From Pseudoalteromonas prydzensis (GTDB taxonomy: Bacteria; Pseudomonadota; Gammaproteobacteria; Enterobacterales; Alteromonadaceae): DNA of 64,000 nucleotides. The DNA is taken from contig NZ_BDDT01000005.1 of the NCBI RefSeq assembly GCF_001661495.1, positions 62,001 through 126,000 on the forward strand, read 5' to 3'. Positions 1-9,900 of the stretch are shown here, piece after piece. The translations under genes and the position numbers were made by a program. The notes beneath the pieces were generated by a model that worked only from the letters and a program-made list of their open reading frames with translations, did not search any database and was not told where the DNA came from. Each line of letters opens with the position of its first letter. Within the stretch, counting starts at the first letter, position 1.

Positions 1-2
1 TT

Positions 3-3000
3 GAAACAAAACTCAGTTTACTTGAGCTGGTTAATGAGTCGCATGTGATGGCGATCAGCGATGCATCGAATACTAAGCGACTTGTTGCCTACCTGACGCC
101 TTCCGCAAGTTTCAATTTGGTTGAACATGAAGACTTTTGCCAGCACGTTCGCGCTGAGATATCAGAAATATTACCTGATTATATGATCCCTAGTCAGTTT
201 GTGGTGATGGAGCAATTGCCGTTAAATGAAAATGGTAAGGTTGACCGAAATAAGTTAATCGTTCCTGAACTGATGGAAAATCCTATTGATTTTAAGGAAC
301 CAGTTGGCGAGCTTGAGATTTCTATCGCCAATATCTTCTGTCATTTGTTAAAACGTGCGAGCGTTAGCCGTCATGGCAACTTCTTTAGTTTAGGTGGGCA
401 CTCATTGCTGGCTGTTCAGCTGGCAAGTGAATTAAAATTACAACTGGAAAAGGTCGTGCCTATCCGCGAAATATTTTCGCAGCCTAGCGTTTCACAGTTG
501 GCACACTGGATTGAAAATAATCAGCTTAAAAAAGCATTGCCCGCGATAAAATCTATTGCCAACAAACAGGCAATTCCTTTGTCTTTTGAGCAGAATAGAT
601 TGTGGTTTATTGATTTGGTTGGGGCTGGCAGCAGTCAATACAATATGCCGGCTTGTTTTGCTATTCGTGGCGAACTAAATATTGATGCACTTCAAACAGC
701 GTTTGATTCTATAGTGGAGCAGCATGAAATATTACGCACACGTTATGAAGAAAACCAAGGTCAGTATGTTCAGGTTGTCCAGGCTGCGAAGAAAGTTCCA
801 CTACGTATTGTTGACTTATCAAATTTAGCAGATGAACAAAGGAATACTCAACTTGCTGCATCGTTAATCGATGCCGAGAATGAGGTGTTTAATTTAAGTG
901 TTGATCTGATGATCCGTGTGCACTTATTTAAGTTGGCGCAGGATGATCATAGGTTACTGATTAATATTCATCATATTGCCTGTGATGGATGGTCGATGGG
1001 GATTTTGGTTAAAGAGTTGAACCAACTTTATAGTGCGTTGAACTCTGACTCACAGGTCGTATTGAAACCGTTGGCGCTGCAGTATGCGGATTATTCTCTA
1101 TGGCAAAAACAACACCTGACGGTGGATTTTCTTGAAAATCAGAAACGCTACTGGTTGGCTAGGTTGGCTGATATTCCGGTAGTTCACAGTTTGCCTTTAG
1201 ACAAAGTGCGTCCGGCTCAAATGACTACAACGGGTCATCAATTCTGGCAACGTTTCGACAAGTCCAAATTAGACAGTTTACAAAACTTTGCTGATGTAAA
1301 CGGTGTGACGTTGTTCATGTTGTTGCAATCTATCTATGCGCTTACGATAGGGCGATGGAGCAGAGAGCGTGACATAGTGATAGGCACACCGTTGGCCGGT
1401 CGTAATGACAAAGCTCTGGAAGACTTGGTTGGTTGTTTTGTTAATACCATGGTTATTCGCAACAATGTGGATAGTAGCCTTACGTTTAACCAATTCCTTG
1501 CGCAAAATAAAGACCATATTCTTAGTGATTTCGATCATCAAGATGTCCCTTTTGAGCTGCTGGTTGAAGCTATTAATCCACCTCGGAGCAACAGCCACCT
1601 GCCGATATTTCAGTTGTGGTTTGTACTGCAAAACATGGAAGTTGGCCAACTTGCATGGCCAGGGCTGGAACTCACGCAATTAAAGCCAGCAGGATGTAAT
1701 GCCAAGTTTGATCTCATGCTAAGCGCGACTGAAGATGAGCAGGGGCTAGACTTGCATTGGGTGTACAACACCGCGTTATTTGAACAACAAACGATCATGA
1801 CCTTAGCCGACAGTTTTAGTCACTTGGTTGATGAGATACTGATTAATCAAGATCAGTGTCTTAATCACTATTCATTATTGAATGGAAAACAGCAAAAGGT
1901 CTTGTTGGAGCTTAGGCAAAAGCAACAACCAAAACCAGCTACTCGCACTGTGGTTGATAATATTTCTGCCTATGCTTTGGCATATCCTGAGGCAACAGCC
2001 ATCGAATTTGGCTCAGAAAGCGTGAGTTTTGCTCAATTGCTTAAAAAGTCTGATCGGTTAGCTGGTCTACTCCGTGAATCTGGTATTGGCAAAGGGCAGG
2101 CCGTTGGTATATCCAGTCGACGCTGTTTGGAGCAAGTTATCTCCATGGTGGCGCTTGGAAAATTAGGTGCTATTTTTGTCCCTATGGATTACAAGGCACC
2201 ACAGGATCGTCTTGCGTTCATCATTGAAGATAGTGAGATCAGCGCGGTTTTGGTGAGTAGTGTCGACGCAGAACATTTCGATATCGCCGATGTAGAAGTC
2301 TTTATGCTCGATGGTGGCGCCGCTAATGATGATTGGTTAGCTGGATATGAAACTTTGTCTTCACAGACTAGCGAAGCAATAGATAGTGCTGATACTGCGT
2401 ATATACTTTACACTTCAGGTACTAGCGGCAAGCCAAAAGGTGTGCGAGTAAGCCATGTTAATCTGGCAAGCTTGGCAGAAAGTTTTTCAGGGCTGCTGAA
2501 GGAACAAGGATTGCAGCAGCCGTATCGTTGGGGATGGAATGCACCACTGATGTTTGATGCTTCTTTGCAGGCATACAGTCAGTTGGGTTTTGGCGCGCAG
2601 CTCGTATTAATTGATGATGACACTCGGGTTAGCCCTGAGGCGTTCGTGACGTTGTTAGACCGTAACAAAATTGATATCTATGATTGCACACCAGCAATCG
2701 CTGAGCTTTTGCTAAATGAGGCAGAGACAAGAAATGTTGCTTTGCCTTCCATGATCGTTGGTGGAGAGGCCATTCATAATGAACTTTGGCAGCAGATAGG
2801 GCTTCATTGTCAAAAGCATAAGCGATTTGCCATCAACGCATACGGTCCAACAGAGACGACAATAAATGCGACTTGTGCAGTCATTTCTCCTGAAACGACA
2901 AGCAATATCGGCATGCCATTGTCAAATACCCGTATACATGTCGTCGATGAGCGAGGTCAATTGGTACCACTAGGGATGGTTGGTGAGTGTTGTATCGAAG

Positions 3001-6000
3001 GACCATCGGTGAGTCAGGGCTATCTTAACTTGCCAGAGTTAACTAAGGACAAGTATTCCCATATTGTCTTGGGTAATAGTGAACGGGTTCGGATTTATCG
3101 AAGTGGCGATTTAGTTAGGTGGCGTCCCGATCATTGTCTTGATTACCTTGGACGCATTGATCATCAGGTGAAACTGCGAGGATACCGAATTGAACTAAAA
3201 GAAATCGAGCAAAATATATCTGAATTATCCGGCATTGAGCAAGCCGTTGTAGCAGTTAACCAGGAATCGCAACAATTGATTGCCTATCTGGTGGTTAAAG
3301 AGTCAGGATTACAGGTCAGTGATATTGATATGCATCTTCGTCAGTGTCTTCCTGAATATATGATCCCCGAACATTATATGTACCTGGACGAGATTCCAGT
3401 AACATCCAATGGGAAAGTTAATATTAAAGCATTGCCTTCACCTGAGGTGAATGAGCAACGACAATATACTTTGCCGGTCACATCAATTGAACAGGCCGTA
3501 TATGATATCTGGGGGAGGTTGTTGAATGTTTCCTCACTTTCCACGGACGATAATTTCTTTGCTTTAGGCGGACATTCATTATTGGCAATTCGTACGATTA
3601 GTGCGTTTAAAGAAAGCTTCAGTTGTGCTATGACATTGAAGATCTTCTTTGAATTTCCAACGATTGCAGCCCAAGCAAGGATAATTTCAGATTTAGCAGG
3701 CACTTTTGCAGCAGCATGTGTCGAGATTTGTAAAGCCCCTGAAAGCGCCCAAGTCCCATTATCATTTGCGCAACAGCGTATGTGGTTGATCGACCAAATG
3801 GAGGAGGGCAGCAGTCATTATAATATCCCAGCAGCATTCCATCTTCAGGGGGATTTAAATATAGACGCGGTCTATTCTGCTTTACAAAGGATAATTGAGC
3901 GACATGAGGCTTTACGTACCGTAGTAGTGGTTGGTGATAATGGACCTTATCAAGAAGTGCGTTCCGTAAATCATGTGCCGATTGAGCTCAAAGATTTGTC
4001 GAAACTGAAAGAAGATGAGTTAGCAAGTTGTTTAAGTACGCTCATTGGTTTAGAGGCACAAGCTCCCTTTGATTTGAAAAATGATTTAATGCTTCGGGTA
4101 AGCCTTATTAAGCTCAGTGCTAAGCATCACGTTATGATGTTTAATATGCATCATATCGCTTCTGACGGCTGGTCAATTAGTGTGTTAGTTAAGGAGTTTA
4201 CGACCCTATATAGTGCTTATGTTAAGGGCGAAGTTGCTCAGCTAGCTGAATTAAAAGCAAGCTACCGGGATTATGCTTATGCGCAGCAATTACCTGAGGC
4301 GAAACAAAAACAGGATATTGAATCTAAGTATTGGTTAGAGCAGTTGTCAGGGATACCGCAAATTCATAGTTTACCGCTTGATAAAATTCGCCCGGCGCGA
4401 CAAACCTATCAAGGTGCGTTAATAGAACGTCGCGTCAATCGGGAGACCTTGAGTAGGTTAAACGAGTTTTCGAAACAGTATGATGTGACGTTGTTTATGA
4501 CTTTGCAGGCAGTGCTTGCTGTTTTACTTGCTCGTTGGAGCAATGAACAGGATATTGTGATAGGTACACCTGTCGCGGGACGAACCGAGCAAGCATTGGA
4601 GCCAATGATAGGATTCTTTTTAAATACATTGGTGATGCGTAATGATTTAAGTGAAAATCCAAAATTCAGCGATTTTCTGCAAGCGACCAAAGATATGGTA
4701 CTTTCAGCATTTGATCATCAAGACTACCCATTTGAATTATTGGTAGAGCAACTCAAACCTGAACGTAGTGCAAGCCATTTGCCGATATTTCAAATTATGT
4801 TTGTGTTGCAGAATCATCACCAGGAAACGCTTAAATTACCTGGGGTTGAGCTAACTCCCGCTGAGCGGGGGGAGATTGTTGCCAAATTTGATTTATTACT
4901 GGCGGCAATGGAAGAAGATGGCGAGTTATTGTTGTCCTGGGACTACAATAGCGATTTGTTTGTTGAATCTTCTATCGCCCGTCTCAGCGATGGTTTTGTT
5001 TGTCTGTTGGACAATATTTTGTCTGAACCTGATACTCATGTACAGGGAATGAATCTCCTTCCGGCAACTGAGCGCCAAAAGATGTTAGTCAACTGGAATG
5101 ATACGCTTGAGCTTTTTCCTCAAGATAAACTAATGCACCAGTTATTTATTGAGCAAGTCAGCAAGACACCAACGGCTATTGCAGTCGTAGATAGTGAGGG
5201 AGAGTTAAGTTACCTGGAGTTATATCAGGCTGCGCGAGCTATCAATGAAAAAATTGCTGCACATGGTTTTACTGTCGAAAGCTTAATTGCAGTGCGTTTG
5301 CCAAAAGGGCGGCAACAGCTGATAGCAACGTTAGCGATCATGATGTCTGGTTCGGCTTATCTGCCTCTCGATTCAAATTGGCCGGCAGAGCGTTGTAATC
5401 AGATTATGCAACATGCTCAAGCTGTGATGGTACTTACCGACGGGCAAACGCAAGATGAATTGCTTGAATCGGTTCCTCAGCTAAATGTCACTCAAGCGCT
5501 GAAGGATAATATCTATGTATTGGCGGATGCGAAGAATTTTGTTTATCGTCAACAGCCAGATAATTTGGCTTACGTCATCTTTACTTCCGGTTCGACAGGA
5601 AAACCGAAAGGAGTCGCGATTGAACATCGATCTGTGGTTAATACCTTGTTCGATATCAATAAAAGGTTCAATGTTAGCAGTAAAGATAAGGTATTAACTG
5701 TCTCTGCATTAAGCTTTGATTTGTCGGTATACGACCTTTTCGGTTTATTAGCGGTTGGGGGCTCTGTGGTGTTTCCTGATGAAGCCAGAGAAAAGGACCC
5801 GCGGCATTGGCTGACAATGGTGGAACAGCATGGCGTTACAATTTGGAATACCGTGCCGGTCTCAGCGGAATTGTTGGTTTCAGAATATGAATATGCGGAG
5901 CAGGCGCAATCAAGCATTCGATTGGTGATGATGAGTGGTGATTGGATCCCACCAGGATTGCCACAACGTCTGTGGAATCGTTTTTCAGACTGCGAAGTAT

Positions 6001-6977
6001 ATAGCTTAGGTGGTGCGACAGAAGGATCTATCTGGTCAATCATGTATCCAATTATCGAAGATAGCAGTCACCTAAAAAGTATTCCTTATGGTAAACCCAT
6101 GGCAAATCAGAAATTCTTTATTTTAACTTCTGATTTGGAACCTTGTCCCGTTGGGGTAATGGGTGAACTACACATTGGTGGTGTAGGTGTTGCGCGCTGT
6201 TATTACCATGATAGAGAACGTACAGATGCAAGCTACATTCAGCATCCTGAACTTAAAGAGCGATTGTATAAAACGGGGGATATGGGTCGCTTTATGGAAG
6301 ATGGCAATATTGAATTTGCTGGGCGTATCGATCATCAAGTCAAGATACGCGGCTTCAGGATTGAGTTGGGCGAGATTGAGGCGGTATTGTCTGATCATCA
6401 AGACATTAATGATGCCATTGTGATGGTTCGACAAGATCATCGGCAAGTTCAACAGCTAGTCGCCTATCTGGTCGTTAATAATAAGTCTGGAATTTCCAAT
6501 ACCGACAGTCAACGCATCCGTAGCTATTTGTTGTCGAAACTGCCTAGCTATATGGTGCCCAGTAAGTTCATTTTGTTGGATAATTTACCGCTTAGCGCTA
6601 ATGGCAAAGTGGATCGAAATCGCCTGCCTGAGCCATCCTGGGATAGTGGGAGTAGACAAATTTCACCACCAAAGACCAAGACAGAGAAACTTATGGCTGA
6701 GGTCTGGGGCGCTATTCTCGAACAGGAAAGTATTGGCGTTGAAACCAACTTTTTTGAACTCGGTGGTAGCTCGGTACACTTAATCCAGGTTGTAGCAAAG
6801 ATCAACGCCTTGATGGGAACCGATTTTAGTGTCGTGTCGTTGTTTGAGCATTCTACGGTTAGGGAAATGGCTCGCTTTATTGATGAATCCCAATCAGGGC
6901 AGGAAAGAAAAAATTCAGCGACGAAATCAAAGCGGGTAAATAAATTAGCTCAACGTCGTGTACAGCGAGTGCATTAA
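3..6977 (+). CDS. Nonribosomal peptide synthetase (A-end)-PCP-C-A-PCP-C-A-PCP, 5'-truncated by window edge
   Basis: This multimodular NRPS activates and condenses amino acids on phosphopantetheine arms in the cytoplasm. The reading frame stays open to base 3, and the first residues are the end of an adenylation domain (NGKVDRN near base 231), so the true start lies upstream. PCP1 has LGGHSLL near 393. C1 has HHIACDGWS near 970. A2 spans about 1930-3440 (YTSGTSGKPKG; NGKVN), followed by PCP2 near 3560. C2 has HHIASDGWS near 4150. A3 spans about 5130-6640, followed by PCP3 (LGGSS near 6760). Hand alignment to GrsA gives pocket DAQDIGAINK for A2 (Gln-like) and DLYNMSLIWK for A3 (Cys, as in yersiniabactin and pyochelin synthetases). 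C2, before the Cys module, is an ordinary C domain with HHxxxDG, not a cyclization domain. The C-terminal tail is basic. The next gene starts 10 bases after the stop, so the two are co-transcribed. Family certain; substrates inferred. Confidence 0.95.
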   Translation, partial: ETKLSLLELVNESHVMAISDASNTKRLVAYLTPSASFNLVEHEDFCQHVRAEISEILPDYMIPSQFVVMEQLPLNENGKVDRNKLIVPELMENPIDFKEPVGELEISIANIFCHLLKRASVSRHGNFFSLGGHSLLAVQLASELKLQLEKVVPIREIFSQPSVSQLAHWIENNQLKKALPAIKSIANKQAIPLSFEQNRLWFIDLVGAGSSQYNMPACFAIRGELNIDALQTAFDSIVEQHEILRTRYEENQGQYVQVVQAAKKVPLRIVDLSNLADEQRNTQLAASLIDAENEVFNLSVDLMIRVHLFKLAQDDHRLLINIHHIACDGWSMGILVKELNQLYSALNSDSQVVLKPLALQYADYSLWQKQHLTVDFLENQKRYWLARLADIPVVHSLPLDKVRPAQMTTTGHQFWQRFDKSKLDSLQNFADVNGVTLFMLLQSIYALTIGRWSRERDIVIGTPLAGRNDKALEDLVGCFVNTMVIRNNVDSSLTFNQFLAQNKDHILSDFDHQDVPFELLVEAINPPRSNSHLPIFQLWFVLQNMEVGQLAWPGLELTQLKPAGCNAKFDLMLSATEDEQGLDLHWVYNTALFEQQTIMTLADSFSHLVDEILINQDQCLNHYSLLNGKQQKVLLELRQKQQPKPATRTVVDNISAYALAYPEATAIEFGSESVSFAQLLKKSDRLAGLLRESGIGKGQAVGISSRRCLEQVISMVALGKLGAIFVPMDYKAPQDRLAFIIEDSEISAVLVSSVDAEHFDIADVEVFMLDGGAANDDWLAGYETLSSQTSEAIDSADTAYILYTSGTSGKPKGVRVSHVNLASLAESFSGLLKEQGLQQPYRWGWNAPLMFDASLQAYSQLGFGAQLVLIDDDTRVSPEAFVTLLDRNKIDIYDCTPAIAELLLNEAETRNVALPSMIVGGEAIHNELWQQIGLHCQKHKRFAINAYGPTETTINATCAVISPETTSNIGMPLSNTRIHVVDERGQLVPLGMVGECCIEGPSVSQGYLNLPELTKDKYSHIVLGNSERVRIYRSGDLVRWRPDHCLDYLGRIDHQVKLRGYRIELKEIEQNISELSGIEQAVVAVNQESQQLIAYLVVKESGLQVSDIDMHLRQCLPEYMIPEHYMYLDEIPVTSNGKVNIKALPSPEVNEQRQYTLPVTSIEQAVYDIWGRLLNVSSLSTDDNFFALGGHSLLAIRTISAFKESFSCAMTLKIFFEFPTIAAQARIISDLAGTFAAACVEICKAPESAQVPLSFAQQRMWLIDQMEEGSSHYNIPAAFHLQGDLNIDAVYSALQRIIERHEALRTVVVVGDNGPYQEVRSVNHVPIELKDLSKLKEDELASCLSTLIGLEAQAPFDLKNDLMLRVSLIKLSAKHHVMMFNMHHIASDGWSISVLVKEFTTLYSAYVKGEVAQLAELKASYRDYAYAQQLPEAKQKQDIESKYWLEQLSGIPQIHSLPLDKIRPARQTYQGALIERRVNRETLSRLNEFSKQYDVTLFMTLQAVLAVLLARWSNEQDIVIGTPVAGRTEQALEPMIGFFLNTLVMRNDLSENPKFSDFLQATKDMVLSAFDHQDYPFELLVEQLKPERSASHLPIFQIMFVLQNHHQETLKLPGVELTPAERGEIVAKFDLLLAAMEEDGELLLSWDYNSDLFVESSIARLSDGFVCLLDNILSEPDTHVQGMNLLPATERQKMLVNWNDTLELFPQDKLMHQLFIEQVSKTPTAIAVVDSEGELSYLELYQAARAINEKIAAHGFTVESLIAVRLPKGRQQLIATLAIMMSGSAYLPLDSNWPAERCNQIMQHAQAVMVLTDGQTQDELLESVPQLNVTQALKDNIYVLADAKNFVYRQQPDNLAYVIFTSGSTGKPKGVAIEHRSVVNTLFDINKRFNVSSKDKVLTVSALSFDLSVYDLFGLLAVGGSVVFPDEAREKDPRHWLTMVEQHGVTIWNTVPVSAELLVSEYEYAEQAQSSIRLVMMSGDWIPPGLPQRLWNRFSDCEVYSLGGATEGSIWSIMYPIIEDSSHLKSIPYGKPMANQKFFILTSDLEPCPVGVMGELHIGGVGVARCYYHDRERTDASYIQHPELKERLYKTGDMGRFMEDGNIEFAGRIDHQVKIRGFRIELGEIEAVLSDHQDINDAIVMVRQDHRQVQQLVAYLVVNNKSGISNTDSQRIRSYLLSKLPSYMVPSKFILLDNLPLSANGKVDRNRLPEPSWDSGSRQISPPKTKTEKLMAEVWGAILEQESIGVETNFFELGGSSVHLIQVVAKINALMGTDFSVVSLFEHSTVREMARFIDESQSGQERKNSATKSKRVNKLAQRRVQRVH

Positions 6978-6987
6978 GGAATTTATT

Positions 6988-9900
6988 ATGACTAAAAAAA
7001 TAGAGCCAAATGGTCTGGAAGTCGCGGTCGTTGGAATGTCGCTACGACTCCCGCATTGTGAAACGGTAGACGAGTTTTGGCAAGCACTTAGTCAAGGCTC
7101 TGAGCTCATCAAATTTTATAACGATGACGAGATGACTAGATACGGCGTTAGTTCCGAAGAACTAGGTCAGAAAAATTATGTAAAAGCCGGTGCATTTCTT
7201 GATAATCCGTTTCAATTTGACGCTGATTTTTTTAATTATGTAGCGCGAGAGGCCGAGTTTATGGATCCACAACTTAGGTTGCTCCATGAATGTAGTTGGC
7301 AAGCCCTTCAAGATGCCGGTTGTAATCCGGAATCAACAAGTGATGCGATTGGGCTGTATTGTGGTTCAGCACAAAATATGAATTGGTTGCGTTTGGTATC
7401 TCAGCATCTCGGGGAAAGTGTTGGTGAGGTTTATGAGCTGCAGATGCTGTTTCAAAGAGAGTTTTTCAATACGCGCATGGCTTATAATATGAATCTTCAA
7501 GGGCCTGCCATCACTATTGATAGCAGCTGTTCTACCTCATTGGTTGCAATTCATATGGCGGTGCAAGGATTGTTAAGTGGAGACTGTGATCTTGCGTTGT
7601 CAGGGGGAGTATGTATTAGCCCTCTGGTTAAAGGATATAGCTATCACGAGGGGATGATCCAGTCGCCAGATGGACATTGTCGTGCATTTGATGCGGGTGC
7701 AAATGGTACCGTGCCAGGTAATGGTGTTGGTATAGTTGCATTGAAACGATTGGAGGATGCTATTGTAGATGGAAACCATATCTATGCGGTATTAAAAGGA
7801 TCTGCGATTAATAATGATGGCCATGCGAAACCTGGCTATACAGCACCTTCAGTTAAGGGGCAAAAGCGGGTTATCGAAAGTGCTATTGAAGCTGCCGGTG
7901 TCGATGTTGAGCAGGTTGATTTTATTGAGTGTCATGGCACAGCAACAAAAATTGGTGATCCGATTGAAGTAGAAGCTTTGAATCAGGCCTATGGAACTCA
8001 GGGTGATAATTGTTATATTGGTTCTGTTAAGTCGAATGTGGGTCATCTTGATTCAGCAGCAGGTGTGATAGGTTTCATTAAAGCCGCTCTTGCTCTTAAG
8101 CATGAAGTATTGCCCGCATCGCTGCATTATAACTCGTCTAACGGCAATATTGATTTCTCAAAGACAAGATTATCGGTAAATACCGAACAAACAACGCTCA
8201 ATAATGAGGAAAGACCCTTAAGGGGAGCTGTTAGCTCTTTTGGGATTGGCGGCACTAATGCCCATGTTATTTTAGAAGAGTACGTTGAACGCCGTGTTTA
8301 TCGATATAATGAGCGTCGATGGCAGTTATTACCATATTCGGCTAAAAGCAAAATCTCCGCAGATAATTATGGTCACAAATTAGCAAAGCATTTTTCTACT
8401 CAGCTTTCATCTGAGCAAACTAGCTTACTGGCAGATACGGCCTATAGTATGCAAAATAAAGATGCCAGATTTGTTCACCGACGTGCTGTAGTTGCTAATA
8501 CTTTGGAAAAAAGCCATCAAGCGGTATCTGAGAATCTTAACGGGTATTTTTTCTCTTCCCCAAATGATGTAGCAGACTCAAAGTTAGTCTTTATGTTTCC
8601 GGGGCAAGGTGGACAATACCTGCGTATGGCGGCGGATTTGTATGAATTTGAACGTGGATTTCGTGCGTTAGTCAATAATTGTTGTGCTCTTTTAAACACT
8701 GAGCTATCGCAAACGCTGAAATCGCTTTTGTTTAGTGACGATCCTATGCAGAGCGAACAAATGATGCAAACGGATAACGCACAGCCGCTGTTGTTCATCA
8801 TTGAGTATAGTTTGGCGCGATACCTAATGGACTTGGGAATTCAGCCTGATTATATGCTGGGGCATAGCCTAGGAGAATATGTTGCTGCCTGTCTGGCAGG
8901 AGTATTCACCTTAAAGGATGCTTTAATTATCGTGGCAGAACGTGGTCGCTTAATGGCTCGGACATCTGCAGGGGCAATGTTAAGTATTGCTGCTCCAATT
9001 GAAACCGTTGAAGAGTTGCTAAATGATGAACTTGAACTGGCGGCCTGTAACAGCACAGAATTATATGTATTATCGGGAAGTCTGAAAGCAGTCGACCATG
9101 CTATCGACGTTTGCCAGCAACGAGCCATTAAATGCAGTCGGTTACATACTTCACATGCCTATCATTCGTATCTGATGAATGATGTGCTTAATGAATTCGC
9201 TAATTTATTTGAAGGTATTGAATTGCAAGCACCTGTATTGCCCTTTTATTCCAATTTTAGCGGTGAACTTATTACAGCAGAACAAGCTGTTGATCCCGAC
9301 TATTGGGTTTCTCACTTACGTAACCCCGTAAATTTTGTTTCCTCCATAAACAACATACTGGAAGAGCAGGGATTATTATTTATTGAGGTAGGGCCGGGTA
9401 ATAGCTTAAGTACCTTTGTTCGTAACAATCATAACCTTAAATCAAACAATTTGATTGTGAATAGCTTGCGACATCCGAAAGAAAAAATCGAAGACGACTT
9501 GCTGTTTCATCAATTATTATCCCGTTTGTATTGCAAGGGTATTGACATTGATTGGGCCGTTTATAATCAACACCAGCAATGCCGGCAGGTTCCTTTACCA
9601 GCTTATAGTTTTACGCCGAAACAGTTTGGCCAGATTGCCGGGAATCAGGAAACGGCAATGGATTCAACAGCAAAAGTTGAGAAAAAAGTCGTTCGTATTA
9701 CCCATCCTCGCCCAGAGTTAAGCACGGCGATGGTGGCTCCCAGAAACGAAGCAGAAGAAGTTTTGTCCGCTTTTTGGAGAAAATTATTTACCTTAGATGA
9801 GGTTGGCGTAGAGGATAACTTTTTCGAGCTTGGTGGTCATTCATTGTTAGCGACACGAGTATTAAGCTTTGTCTTAGAAAGCTTTGATGTTGATATGAAA

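Noticed and set aside
5570..6043. A 157-codon open frame antisense to the Cys adenylation domain
   Set aside because: Fully contained in the NRPS coding sequence, with no domain-like pattern.
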